Source: CALHVR01 sp963528625
GTDB lineage: Bacteria > Fusobacteriota > Fusobacteriia > Fusobacteriales > Leptotrichiaceae
Length of the DNA: 27,926 nucleotides
Reading direction: 5' to 3'
NCBI GenBank assembly: GCA_963528625.1
Contig: CAURVQ010000019.1
Location: forward strand, 1-27,926
Shown here: piece by piece, positions 1-7,274 of the stretch
Layout: each line of letters starts with the position of its first letter
Position numbering within the stretch: the stretch's first letter is position 1
Made by a program: the position numbers and the translations under genes
The notes under the pieces: model-generated
Databases searched by the model: none
What the model was told of the DNA's origin: nothing
Seen by the model: the letters and a program-made list of their open reading frames with translations, nothing else

Positions 1-3000
1 TGTAGAATTATCTCCTTTAATACCAATAGTTTCTCCAAGTTTTCTTGTAATATTTGTTCCACTATTAGCAGCAAATGTCAATTGTTTATCTCCTAATTGA
101 GTCAACCTAGTTTCAACATCATCTGCTTTATTTTTAGCTGCATCAGCCGTTGTCTTAGCTGTATCTGCTGTCGCTTTTGCAGTATCTGCCGTATTCTTAG
201 CTGTGTCAGCTGTAGTTTTTGCAGTATCTGCTGTATTTTTAACCGTATTTAATTGACTTCCATTAATTGCATCTGTAGACGTGGCACTTATAGTCCCATC
301 AGCTACACCAGTTATTTTCTTACTTCCAACATTTAAGTTTCCTGCATTATCAGCTGAAAGTGTCAAGTCTTGAGACCCACTAGCTCCATTATTTAATTTT
401 AATGTTTTAAATTTTGGTTCTTCTTTAAATCCAATTAAAATATCTCCATTAGATTTTTTATATGTTTCTAAGTTATCTCCAACATATCTTTCAGTCCCTA
501 TAGTCCATGCATCGTTTGTTTTAAGATTTATTGTAGAACCCATAGCAAATTCTTGTGTCCCATTTTGATCTGGTGCTATTGTTATTTTTGCATTATCTGT
601 AGTAAGTGTTTTATTCTCTAATGCTTTTAATTGTGCCACAGTTACTGCATCATCATCAGCTTTCCCATCTGCAAGTTGATTAATTCTTCTTTGTCCAACA
701 GAAACAACTTTTCCACTATCACTAAACGCTTGATTTGTTAAATATCCTGCTCCTGCTGATGCTGTTGTTGTAACACCTTGTCCTAATGCAACTGAATTTG
801 CTATATTTGCTTTAGCTGCAGCCCCTAACGCTACTGCATTATTAGCAGTTGCTTCAGCTCTGTCTCCTATTGCTATTGTAGTATTTTTTGTTGCTTTTAC
901 ATTTGATCCAATTCCTACTGACCATCCTCCAGAAACTTGTGTTCCAGACCCTATTGCAATATCATTTTTTCCTGAAGCTTTTGTTACATTATTTCCATCT
1001 TTAGAACCTATAGCGATTGCTTTTTCAGCTGTTGCTTCTACTTCTGGTCCCATAGCCATTGCTTTTTCAGCTGTTGCTTTTGCTGCATTACCAAAAGCTA
1101 TTGACTGTTTTCCAGAAGCCGTTGTTCCACTTTTACCATGTTCATTAGAACCTATAGCAATTGATAATTCTCCTTGTGATTTAGATTTTGATCCAAGTGA
1201 TAATGAACGAGCTCCTTCAGCTTGAGCTTTATACCCCACAGCTATTCCACGTTCTGCTGCTACTGCTACATTTGATTCGTCCCCTATAGAAATACTTTCT
1301 TTTGATGAAGTTTTAGCTTTATATCCCATAGCTATTGCACGAGCTGCGTTTATTTTGTTACTTGCATTACTTTCATCTTTTACTGCCAACGCTCTAAATC
1401 CAACCGCAAGCGAGTCATCTCCTTGACCACCTTCATTTGAATAGTTTGTCACTTTTTTCAATGCTGCTATATCTTCTCCAGCAAGAAGTTCATTATATTT
1501 ACCTTTTTGGTATTTACCATCTATTTTAGTTAAATCTGTACGATCTTTTTCTACTAGCTCATATCTTATAGTTTCTAACTCGGTAACAAGGTCTTTATAC
1601 GCTTGAGCCGCACTTTTCCCACTTGGTACTGTTGGTGATATAGTTTTAGTTGCTAATGCCGATGCAACTCTAGTTATTTCCGAATCTGCTCCTAATTCAG
1701 CAACTTTTCTATTTATTTCATTTAATGATTCCTCATTAAATTTCTCCCCTTGCCATCTTTGTCTCGCTTCTAATTGAATCTGTTGTATTCTATATCTTAC
1801 ATATTGATTAAAGTTTTTCTCTCTTTCAATTAATTGAGTTACCTTTTTAGAACCTTTTTCTCCATTATAATCAGCACCTTCTTTATTAACTGACAAATAG
1901 TGCATTCCTGATTCTATACTATCAACTTTATTTGTTACTGTTTCTTCTAATGTTCTCAACTGAATAACATTTACTGCATCAGTATCTCTATATCCTGATG
2001 CTACATTTACTATACGACGTTCTTGCCCTTTTGATCCTACTGATATTACCCCTGTTTGTCCAGAAGTAGGCACAGCTATTGATCCTCTCGCTGTCCATCC
2101 CGGTTGTAATAAGTCTGAATAAGTGTAGTCTGTATCACTCTTAACCCCTAAAGCAACTGAATTTTCAAGTACAGCTCTTGAGTAGTTACCTATTGCCATC
2201 GCATTATTACCAGTATACATAAATTGGTTATTAGCGTCAGCTGCTGATTTAGCTTGAGCATTATTCATTTTATCAGCAGTTTGTCCATTATATAATCTTT
2301 CAATCGTTGCACCACTACCAAATGCTGTTGAGTTGTCTATATTACTATTGACTGCTCTGTTTGTATTCCCAATTCTAGTATTAGGTCCATAAGCCATTGA
2401 ATTAGTAACTCCTGAACCTATAGAAATATTATTACCTATAGCAATGTTGTTATCTGTATTATTTGTAGAATTTAATTCTCCTACCTTAGTTTCATTACCG
2501 TAAATTAATGTATTTTTAGAAAATGCCTCTGAGTTAGATCCAACTACTGATGAGTTTTCTCCTCCAACTCCCGAATTTGTCCCCAATACCGTTGCGTTTT
2601 TTGCATTAGCTGTAGCTACTGACCCTGCCCCTACAGTAATAGAGTTTTCAGCTAACGCTCTTGAAGATGTCCCAATCGCCATAGCATTTACATGATCTGC
2701 ATACGAGTAAGATCCAATACCAAACGCATTGTTTGCCATTGCAAAAGCCCCACGACCTAATGCCATTGCATTATCTCCCGTAGCCACTGATCTTGTCCCT
2801 ATTACTATTGCATTTTTTTGATTTGCAGTCGTTTTTATTATTCCTTGTATATCATGAAATTTTGTTAATTCTGGATTAATAGCTTTATTATCTTTTACTG
2901 TATTTTCTACATCAGTTATTGTAGTTGACTTAGTTCCCATTTCTCTATCTACCAACTTACTTTTAATGCTAGGATCTGTATTCATTATAACATTCGCATA

Positions 3001-4005
3001 AACATCAGTCCCTATCGCTATAGATCCTTCTCCTCCAGACCTTGCTCTAAGTCCTACCGCTGTTCCCCCAACATTTAAGATTTGAGAGTCATTCCCTATC
3101 GCTAAGGCTTGATTGGCAAAGTTACGAGTTTTATTTCCTACCGCTATCGATCCTTCTCCTTCAGCACGAGATTGTGTACCTAAGGCTGTTGCTCCTTTTC
3201 CTAGTGCATAAGCTAATGTTCCTAAAGCTGTTGATCCATCTTTATATGCCATTGTTCTTGATCCTATAGCTATAGATCCTGTTCCACCTGCAACATTAGG
3301 TGAATAAATATCATTAGCAGCTCCATTTCCTATACCATAAGATGTATGACTAGAATCTATATTATTATACAAAGGTTGTAAATAATTTTTATAATCATAA
3401 TTTGTAATTTTATCTCTATATGTTGAAATATCATCACTACCTACTGCTATCGATGCATTTCCTAATGCATAAGTATTATTTCCTATCGCTACTGCTTGAG
3501 AAGTTGAAGTAACATCGTTTCCTATCGCTACTCCTTGTCCTCCATTACCAGTTGATCCTATTCCATGAGGATTCGACAAAACTCTTACAGAACCAATAGC
3601 AACAATCCCATGACCTCCATTTTCCACATCTATTTTTAATCTTTGAGTTTCCGCATTTATACCAGACCCACTAGGGACTCCTCCACCATAGCCAATAACT
3701 ACAGAGTTTTGTAATTTATTATTTATTCTATCCCCTTTAGTTATCATTACAGAACCTTCTCCAGTTACATTTTCTTCTGCCGTCCAACCATAGGTAAAAG
3801 CATCAGCATTACCACTTGCTTTTGGCCAATATTTAATTTCTCCCCATTTATTTACCCACCCAGCATTTGCTATAGTACTTATCATAAGTCCGGCAAATCC
3901 CATCATTAGATAAGCTATAACGCTTCTGCTGTCTATACTTACTTTATTTTTTAAGCTACTCTTTAGCCATCTTTCTAACTCTCTTATATTAATGTTCTTT
4001 TTCAT
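1..4005 (-). CDS. Trimeric autotransporter adhesin (YadA/Hia type), C-terminus beyond the left edge
   Basis: The frame is open for 1335 codons from ATG 4005 to the window edge; I checked every line for stops. Upstream is an AGAAGGAG-type ribosome binding site. Residues 1-48 form a long signal sequence (charged RELERWLKSSLKNK, then a hydrophobic core ending ANA before GW). Residues about 150-640 are head repeats of the AIG/VALG type (AVAIGNN, SIAVGS). A YadA-type neck follows near 655-690 (RRIVNVASGY, then DAVNVIQLRTLEE). Residues about 692-850 are a helical insertion, then a second head (about 850-1090), a second neck (RRINQLADGKADDDAVTVAQL, spaced as in the first), a third (KKITGVADG, DAINGSQL) and heptads. 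The C-terminal membrane anchor is not in the window. The family forms surface trimers that bind host matrix or other cells. It is probably cotranscribed with the small secreted protein 34 nt upstream. Confidence 0.93.
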   Translation of the reverse strand, partial: MKKNINIRELERWLKSSLKNKVSIDSRSVIAYLMMGFAGLMISTIANAGWVNKWGEIKYWPKASGNADAFTYGWTAEENVTGEGSVMITKGDRINNKLQNSVVIGYGGGVPSGSGINAETQRLKIDVENGGHGIVAIGSVRVLSNPHGIGSTGNGGQGVAIGNDVTSTSQAVAIGNNTYALGNASIAVGSDDISTYRDKITNYDYKNYLQPLYNNIDSSHTSYGIGNGAANDIYSPNVAGGTGSIAIGSRTMAYKDGSTALGTLAYALGKGATALGTQSRAEGEGSIAVGNKTRNFANQALAIGNDSQILNVGGTAVGLRARSGGEGSIAIGTDVYANVIMNTDPSIKSKLVDREMGTKSTTITDVENTVKDNKAINPELTKFHDIQGIIKTTANQKNAIVIGTRSVATGDNAMALGRGAFAMANNAFGIGSYSYADHVNAMAIGTSSRALAENSITVGAGSVATANAKNATVLGTNSGVGGENSSVVGSNSEAFSKNTLIYGNETKVGELNSTNNTDNNIAIGNNISIGSGVTNSMAYGPNTRIGNTNRAVNSNIDNSTAFGSGATIERLYNGQTADKMNNAQAKSAADANNQFMYTGNNAMAIGNYSRAVLENSVALGVKSDTDYTYSDLLQPGWTARGSIAVPTSGQTGVISVGSKGQERRIVNVASGYRDTDAVNVIQLRTLEETVTNKVDSIESGMHYLSVNKEGADYNGEKGSKKVTQLIEREKNFNQYVRYRIQQIQLEARQRWQGEKFNEESLNEINRKVAELGADSEITRVASALATKTISPTVPSGKSAAQAYKDLVTELETIRYELVEKDRTDLTKIDGKYQKGKYNELLAGEDIAALKKVTNYSNEGGQGDDSLAVGFRALAVKDESNASNKINAARAIAMGYKAKTSSKESISIGDESNVAVAAERGIAVGYKAQAEGARSLSLGSKSKSQGELSIAIGSNEHGKSGTTASGKQSIAFGNAAKATAEKAMAMGPEVEATAEKAIAIGSKDGNNVTKASGKNDIAIGSGTQVSGGWSVGIGSNVKATKNTTIAIGDRAEATANNAVALGAAAKANIANSVALGQGVTTTASAGAGYLTNQAFSDSGKVVSVGQRRINQLADGKADDDAVTVAQLKALENKTLTTDNAKITIAPDQNGTQEFAMGSTINLKTNDAWTIGTERYVGDNLETYKKSNGDILIGFKEEPKFKTLKLNNGASGSQDLTLSADNAGNLNVGSKKITGVADGTISATSTDAINGSQLNTVKNTADTAKTTADTAKNTADTAKATADTAKTTADAAKNKADDVETRLTQLGDKQLTFAANSGTNITRKLGETIGIKGDNST
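122..240 (-). repeat. 21-bp tandem repeat coding for coiled-coil heptads in the adhesin stalk
   Basis: Five consecutive 7-residue units, of the form NTADTAK or TTADTAK with a last TTADAAK, are encoded by near-identical 21-bp units. Perfect heptad spacing fits a trimeric coiled-coil stalk. Such in-frame repeats can change number by slippage and so alter stalk length. Confidence 0.85.
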
Positions 4006-4039
4006 CTCTTTATTTCCCTTTCTCCTTCTACTTTTCTAT

Positions 4040-4555
4040 TTAATTACTTGTATTCCCTATATATTTTTTATACACATCATTTTTATAAGGATTTTCTTCA
4101 AATGTTGTTTTTAAAAATTCGTCTAAGTCTTCCTCTGTTGGATTGATTAAATAAATTTTTATATTGTTTAAGTTTTTCAATTTATTTTTTAAACTTTCAA
4201 TTTGTTTACTCATTATCCCTCTATTTACAAAATATTCATTTGTTGTCTCTTTCCCCAACAAATAAACAACGATATTATCTGCTTTTTCTACAACTCTATT
4301 TATATAATCATCTAATATTTTCACATCTGGAAATATTAAATAAAGATTTTCTACTTTTTTATTATTCCGGCTCAATTCTTTCAATAGTTGATCTGCCGAA
4401 AACATATCTGCTATAATTACTGGCGATTTGTCCGGCAATTTAGGTACTCCCTCTTTTACACTAAGTTCCTGTTTTCTTATATCATCATTAATATTTGCCA
4501 TCACTACACTTTGTACCACTAAGCACAAAAATAAAAATATTTTAAATTTTCTCAT
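4040..4555 (-). CDS. Small secreted protein of unknown function, upstream of the adhesin
   Basis: 171 residues. The N-terminus (MRKFKIFLFLCLVVQSVVMA before NINDD) is a clear Sec signal peptide with no lipobox cysteine, so a soluble periplasmic or secreted protein is expected. The mature part alternates hydrophobic strands (SPVIIADMF, VENLYLIFPDV, NIVVYLLG, NIKIYLINP) with charged helices, which suggests a small alpha/beta fold. I do not recognise the family. It ends 34 nt before the adhesin start and shares the promoter at 4806-4834, so a role in adhesin export, folding or quality control is a reasonable guess, comparable in position only to the SadB-type helpers of other trimeric autotransporters. 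No sequence similarity to those is claimed. Confidence 0.8.
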   Translation of the reverse strand: MRKFKIFLFLCLVVQSVVMANINDDIRKQELSVKEGVPKLPDKSPVIIADMFSADQLLKELSRNNKKVENLYLIFPDVKILDDYINRVVEKADNIVVYLLGKETTNEYFVNRGIMSKQIESLKNKLKNLNNIKIYLINPTEEDLDEFLKTTFEENPYKNDVYKKYIGNTSN

Positions 4556-4799
4556 CTCTTTTTCACATGCAAATTACACAAAAATTTCATATAATTCACA
4601 CTCTCCTTTCTCTTTTATTATTTTTCTTTCATATCACTTTTTAAGTTTCAAAGCATTTACTTTTTTGTTCCACGTTTTTTCACTCGCACTTTTTTCTTAC
4701 CTTTCGCATAACTTTTAAAATTCACACTTTTTCACTTTTCACATCACTTTTTAAGTTTTACTTTTTATTTAAAAACTTTTTTTTAAAAATTATTTCTCA
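4556..4799 (-). other. Long purine-rich 5' leader of the adhesin operon
   Basis: Gene-free stretch between the promoter and the 171-residue gene. Read on the plus strand it is built of recurring short blocks such as TCACTTTTTAAGTTT (near 4636 and 4745) and CACTTTTTTC or CACTTTTTCAC variants. I see no ORF and no clear riboswitch fold. Confidence 0.5.
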
Positions 4800-4805
4800 T
4801 TCTAT

Positions 4806-4834
4806 ATTATAATATACTTTATTATATTATGCAA
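4806..4834 (-). promoter_or_regulatory. Sigma70-type promoter of the secreted protein-adhesin operon
   Basis: On the minus strand TTGCAT (4829-4834) and TATAAT (4806-4811) are separated by exactly 17 bp. Transcription would start near 4799, leaving a leader of about 240 nt before ATG 4555. Confidence 0.7.
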
Positions 4835-4839
4835 GCATT

Positions 4840-5188
4840 TTTATATATTTTTTATAATTTTTTTCTAAGTTTTTTGAATTACTATTTTCTACTCTTCTTT
4901 TTTTATTTTTTCTTCCTTTTTTTATGAAGTTTTTATGTCATTTTAAATTATCTTCATTTTTATAAATTTTATATAAATTTCCAGTATTTTCACTTTTAAA
5001 ATCTAACCATTTACTTTTTTTACCTTATAAAATGACTTTTTCCATCACCTCTCTAAAATTTCTGTTTTATCTCTTTTCTTAATTAATATAAATATTCTCC
5101 CTTTTTTTGATTTCTAAAATCTTATTTTCCCCCTTTTCCAAAATTTATTATTATTTTATCTGTATCTTATCTTTGTTTTGTCTTTCTA
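4840..5188. other. AT-rich intergenic stretch without recognised features
   Basis: About 350 bp of strongly T-rich plus strand between the adhesin operon promoter and the first trace of the array. I find no ORF with a ribosome binding site, no RNA gene and no hairpin worth naming. Confidence 0.5.
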
Positions 5189-5190
5189 TT

Positions 5191-5212
5191 ACTTTTGTGG
5201 CGACAAAAATAG
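5191..5212. repeat. Degenerate short palindrome of partial unit 0
   Basis: The sequence around TTTTGTGGCGACAAAA is recognisably the short palindrome that precedes each toxin terminator. Here it lies 11 bp from the next antitoxin -35 box, whereas about 230 bp separate the two elements in unit 1. The toxin, its terminator and its promoter are therefore missing from this unit. Confidence 0.7.
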
Positions 5213-5222
5213 GTATAATTTA

Positions 5223-5250
5223 TTGATTTTTTTCTATTTTATAGTATACT
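5223..5250 (+). promoter_or_regulatory. Promoter of orphan antitoxin-like RNA (unit 0)
   Basis: TTGATT (5223-5228) and TATACT (5245-5250) with a 16-bp spacer, homologous in position to the antitoxin promoters of units 1-5. Confidence 0.65.
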
Positions 5251-5256
5251 AACTAT

Positions 5257-5312
5257 GTAAAAGAAATCGTACATATAAATGGCAATTGAGGTAGCAATAC
5301 CTCTTTTTTTTT
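5257..5312 (+). ncRNA. Orphan antitoxin-like small RNA, unit 0
   Basis: Starts about 7 nt after the -10 box and ends in an intrinsic terminator (GAGGTA, loop GCAA, TACCTC at 5288-5303, then nine T). The presumed seed, around ATCGTACAT, would match an mRNA beginning ATGTACGAT; I find no such start in the window. Either its toxin was deleted or the target is elsewhere in the genome. Confidence 0.65.
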
Positions 5313-5319
5313 GTGCCAC

Positions 5320-5475
5320 ATGTTTTCCCCTTAGCGAATAGCGACTAAGCTCATGTAAAAATCATTGTTTGAGCGTAGCGAGTTTTTTGATTTTTACAAA
5401 GCGAGGGAGTGTGTGAGCTTAGTCAGAAAACATCGTCACTTTGCCTTTTTGCTACTTTTGTGGCTACAAAAGTAG
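5320..5475. repeat. Array spacer: nested long palindrome plus short palindrome, copy 1
   Basis: Three pairs of perfect arms are nested: TGTTTTC (5321) with GAAAACA (5426), GACTAAGCTCA (5343) with TGAGCTTAGTC (5414), and TGTAAAAATCA (5354) with TGATTTTTACA (5388). A second palindrome, CTACTTTTGT with ACAAAAGTAG around GGCT, occupies 5452-5475. The structure resembles REP- or MITE-like elements; no coding sequence is present. Confidence 0.85.
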
Positions 5476-5486
5476 AAATAAAAAAA

Positions 5487-5506
5487 CACCGGCTTTTACA
5501 CCGATG
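5487..5506 (-). terminator. Terminator of toxin unit 1
   Basis: Minus strand CATCGGTG, loop, GCCGGTG, followed by a T run. It lies 10 nt after the micro-ORF stop. The pairing contains two G-U pairs. Confidence 0.6.
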
Positions 5507-5516
5507 AAAATAAATT

Positions 5517-5588
5517 TTAAAAGGCATTTCTGCAAATAATCATAAAGATTACAATTAAAACGATTATTTTTTTTATTGTATGTTGCAT
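5517..5588 (-). CDS. Hydrophobic micropeptide, putative type I toxin, unit 1 (23 aa)
   Basis: ATG 5588 is preceded by the strong site AAAGGGGGTG. The peptide has N-terminal MQHTIKK, a membrane-spanning-length core IIVLIVIFMII and the tail CRNAF. Size, charge and hydrophobicity are those of type I toxins that insert in the inner membrane (Ibs, Zor, TisB, Fst-like), though I can name no family match. Five array copies conserve the core while the DNA varies. An in-frame ATG at 5615 would add nine residues but has no comparable ribosome binding site. Translation is probably blocked by pairing of the unit 1 RNA (seed 5746-5757) to the start region 5577-5588, 12 of 12 bases. Confidence 0.8.
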   Translation of the reverse strand: MQHTIKKIIVLIVIFMIICRNAF

Positions 5589-5646
5589 TTTTTCACCCCC
5601 TTTACAGGGTTTCATTTTTTAAGTCGCTAACTCAAAAAATTAATTT

Positions 5647-5732
5647 ATTATAACAATTTTTTAATTATTTTTCAATATTTTATTTGTTTATAATTTAAAT
5701 GACTTGATTTTTTTTTTATTTTATTATATAAT
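5647..5732. promoter_or_regulatory. Divergent promoter pair, unit 1
   Basis: Toxin promoter on the minus strand: TTGAAA (5670-5675), 17 bp, TATAAT (5647-5652). Antitoxin promoter on the plus strand: TTGATT (5704-5709), 17 bp, TATAAT (5727-5732). The two transcripts point away from each other and do not overlap. Confidence 0.8.
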
Positions 5733-5738
5733 TACGAT

Positions 5739-5790
5739 GTAAAGATGTATGTTGCATAAAAACGCTATTGGGAGCTATGCTCCCTTTTTT
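5739..5790 (+). ncRNA. Antitoxin small RNA, unit 1
   Basis: About 52 nt, from the promoter at 5704-5732 to the terminator GGGAGC, TAT, GCTCCC and six T (5770-5790). Its 5' part contains TGTATGTTGCAT (5746-5757), identical to plus-strand 5577-5588 and therefore perfectly antisense to the start codon and next three codons of the unit 1 micropeptide. Confidence 0.8.
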
Positions 5791-5804
5791 ATTTTCAGTG
5801 CCAT

Positions 5805-5960
5805 ATGTTTTCCCCTTAGCGAATAGCGACTAAGCTTATGTAAAAATCATTGTTTGAGCAAAGCGAGTTTTTTGATTTTTACAAAGCGAGGAAGTGTATG
5901 AGCTTAGTCAGAAAACATCGGCACTTTGTCTTTTTGCTTCTTTTGTGGCTACAAAAGTAG
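5805..5960. repeat. Array spacer, copy 2
   Basis: Same nested palindrome as copy 1 (outer arms ATGTTTTC at 5805 and GAAAACAT ending 5918) followed by the short palindrome at 5937-5960, here with CTTC instead of CTAC in the left arm. Confidence 0.8.
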
Positions 5961-5977
5961 ATACATAATATAAAAAA

Positions 5978-5997
5978 CACCGGCTTTTACACCGATG
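5978..5997 (-). terminator. Terminator of toxin unit 2
   Basis: Same hairpin and T run as unit 1, 10 nt after the micro-ORF stop. Confidence 0.6.
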
Positions 5998-6007
5998 AAA
6001 ATAAATT

Positions 6008-6079
6008 TTAAAAGGCATTTCTGCTAATAATCATAATGATTACAATTAAAATTATTATTTTTTTTATTGTATGAGACAT
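6008..6079 (-). CDS. Hydrophobic micropeptide, putative type I toxin, unit 2 (23 aa)
   Basis: ATG 6079 follows AAGGGGGTG. N-terminus MSHTIKK, core IIILIVIIMII, tail SRNAF. It differs from unit 1 in six residues, of which one lies in the three residues after Met, and keeps the charge pattern. The unit 2 RNA has a 15-nt perfect complement to its start region (6066-6080). Toxicity is inferred from size, composition and the antisense arrangement. Confidence 0.8.
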   Translation of the reverse strand: MSHTIKKIIILIVIIMIISRNAF

Positions 6080-6139
6080 TTTTTCACCCCCTTGTAAAAG
6101 GGTTTTTTCTAAAGATGCTAAACTTTAGAATTCAAAATT

Positions 6140-6224
6140 ATTATAACAAATTTTAAATTATTTTTCAATTTGATTTTAATTTTTTATATTTATTATTGAT
6201 TTTTTTTAAAATATATTATATAAT
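6140..6224. promoter_or_regulatory. Divergent promoter pair, unit 2
   Basis: Toxin, minus: TTGAAA (6163-6168), 17 bp, TATAAT (6140-6145). Antitoxin, plus: TTGATT (6196-6201), 17 bp, TATAAT (6219-6224). Confidence 0.8.
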
Positions 6225-6230
6225 TAAAAA

Positions 6231-6291
6231 GTAATGAGAATTGTATGAGACATTCTATTAAAATGCTATTGGGAGCTACGCTCCCTTTTTT
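6231..6291 (+). ncRNA. Antitoxin small RNA, unit 2
   Basis: About 60 nt ending in GGGAGC, TAC, GCTCCC and six T (6271-6291). ATTGTATGAGACATT at 6240-6254 equals plus-strand 6066-6080, a 15-nt perfect antisense match spanning the unit 2 start codon, the longest seed in the array. Confidence 0.8.
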
Positions 6292-6303
6292 ATTTCGTGC
6301 CAC

Positions 6304-6459
6304 ATGTTTTTTCCTTAGTGAATAGCGACTAAACTCATGGAAAAATCATTGTTTGAGTGTAGCGAGTTTTTTGATTTTTACAAAGCGAGGAAGCATGTGA
6401 GCTTAGTCAGAAAACATCGGCACTTTGCCTTTTTGCTACTTTTGTGGCGATAAAAGTAG
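6304..6459. repeat. Array spacer, copy 3
   Basis: Nested palindrome 6304-6417 and short palindrome 6436-6459 (right arm ATAAAAGTAG, one change). The left outer arm has one mismatch. Confidence 0.8.
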
Positions 6460-6477
6460 ATACATAATATAAAAAAA

Positions 6478-6497
6478 CACCGGCTTTTACACCGATG
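6478..6497 (-). terminator. Terminator of toxin unit 3
   Basis: Same hairpin as units 1 and 2 followed by seven T on the minus strand. Confidence 0.6.
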
Positions 6498-6507
6498 AAA
6501 ATAAATT

Positions 6508-6579
6508 TTAAAAGGCATTTCTGCTAATAATCATAATGATTACAATTAAAATTATTATTTTTTTTATTAAACTATGCAT
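6508..6579 (-). CDS. Hydrophobic micropeptide, putative type I toxin, unit 3 (23 aa)
   Basis: ATG 6579 follows the full Shine-Dalgarno AAGGAGGTG. N-terminus MHSLIKK, core and tail identical to unit 2 (IIILIVIIMII, SRNAF). Only residues 2-4 differ from unit 2, exactly the codons covered by the antitoxin seed. A 10-bp leader stem, TTTTACATCT with AGGTGTAAAA, would bury the ribosome binding site. Confidence 0.8.
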   Translation of the reverse strand: MHSLIKKIIILIVIIMIISRNAF

Positions 6580-6647
6580 TTTACACCTCCTTAATTCTAG
6601 ATGTAAAATTCTTAAAGTAATTGGAGTTACTATTAAGAACAAAAAAT

Positions 6648-6729
6648 ATTATAACAATATTTCAATCTTTTTTCAATTAAATTTTAATTTTAAAAAGTTC
6701 TTGATTTTTTTTCTAGTTTATTATATAAT
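6648..6729. promoter_or_regulatory. Divergent promoter pair, unit 3
   Basis: Toxin, minus: TTGAAA (6671-6676), 17 bp, TATAAT (6648-6653). Antitoxin, plus: TTGATT (6701-6706), 17 bp, TATAAT (6724-6729). Confidence 0.8.
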
Positions 6730-6735
6730 ACATTT

Positions 6736-6789
6736 GTGTAATAACTATGCATTAAAATTGGAGACTGAGGCAGTAATGCCTCTTTTTTT
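6736..6789 (+). ncRNA. Antitoxin small RNA, unit 3
   Basis: Seed AACTATGCATT at 6743-6753 equals plus-strand 6570-6580, an 11-nt perfect antisense to the unit 3 start. Terminator GAGGCA, GTAA, TGCCTC plus seven T (6767-6789); the stem carries compensated changes relative to GAGGTA/TACCTC of units 0, 4 and 5. Confidence 0.8.
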
Positions 6790-6797
6790 CATGCCAT

Positions 6798-6953
6798 ATA
6801 TTTTCTCCTTAGCAAATAGCAACTAAGCCCATGAAAAAATTATTGTCTGAGCGTAGCGAGTTTTTTGATTTTTACAAAGCGAGGGTATGTGTGGACTTAG
6901 TCAGAAAACATTGGCACTTCGCCTTTTTGCTACTTTTGTGGCGACAAAAGTAG
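6798..6953. repeat. Array spacer, copy 4
   Basis: The most diverged full copy of the nested palindrome (6798-6911); the left outer arm reads ATATTTTC and the GACTAAG arm has lost several bases of identity. The short palindrome at 6930-6953 is perfect, with loop GGCG. Confidence 0.75.
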
Positions 6954-6971
6954 ATACATAATATAAAAAAA

Positions 6972-6991
6972 CACCGGCTTTTACACCGATG
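6972..6991 (-). terminator. Terminator of toxin unit 4
   Basis: Same hairpin and T run as units 1-3, although the coding part just upstream belongs to the second peptide subtype. Confidence 0.6.
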
Positions 6992-7000
6992 AAAACAATT

Positions 7001-7069
7001 CTAATATAAATTATATGAAATGATTAAGTAGATCACTATTAGAATTATTATTTTTAATTGAGTAGACAT
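7001..7069 (-). CDS. Hydrophobic micropeptide, putative type I toxin, unit 4 (22 aa)
   Basis: ATG 7069 follows AAGGAGGTG. N-terminus MSTQLK, core IIILIVIYLII, tail SYNLY. One residue shorter than the others (a single Lys) and, with unit 5, forming a second subtype with tail YNLY/HNLF rather than RNAF. The DNA is clearly diverged from units 1-3 while the hydrophobic pattern is kept. Start region 7059-7069 is matched by the unit 4 RNA. Confidence 0.8.
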   Translation of the reverse strand: MSTQLKIIILIVIYLIISYNLY

Positions 7070-7134
7070 TTTTACACCTCCTTGTTGCAAGATGTACACT
7101 TTTTATTGTATGGCTTACACTAAAAAGTAAAAAC

Positions 7135-7199
7135 ATTATATCATTTCATATTATTTTTTTCAATTTATAGTTGCACTTTTTTTAATTTTACTATATAAT
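7135..7199. promoter_or_regulatory. Divergent promoter pair, unit 4
   Basis: Toxin, minus: TTGAAA (7158-7163), 17 bp, TATAAT (7135-7140). Antitoxin, plus: TTGCAC (7171-7176), 17 bp, TATAAT (7194-7199). Confidence 0.78.
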
Positions 7200-7205
7200 A
7201 AACTT

Positions 7206-7262
7206 GTAAGTAATGAGTAGACATACAAAATGGCAATTGAGGTAGCAATACCTCATTTTTTT
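7206..7262 (+). ncRNA. Antitoxin small RNA, unit 4
   Basis: Seed TGAGTAGACAT at 7214-7224 equals plus-strand 7059-7069, 11 nt of perfect antisense ending at the start codon. Terminator GAGGTA, GCAA, TACCTC then A and a T run (7239-7262). Confidence 0.8.
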
Positions 7263-7274
7263 ATTCCGTATCAC

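Noticed and set aside
4428..4718. Plus-strand ORF of 96 codons opposite the secreted protein and its leader
   Set aside because: Low-complexity shadow of the opposite strand with no ribosome binding site; the minus strand carries a signal peptide, promoter and good start.
5517..5615. Longer version of the unit 1 peptide from ATG 5615
   Set aside because: In frame, but the strong AAAGGGGGTG site lies inside the extension and serves ATG 5588; other units have no such extension and all share the 22-23 residue length.
6536..6826. Plus-strand ORF of 96 codons inside the toxin array
   Set aside because: It crosses a toxin gene, both divergent promoters and an antitoxin terminator, lacks a ribosome binding site and is not conserved between units; it is a shadow of the real elements.
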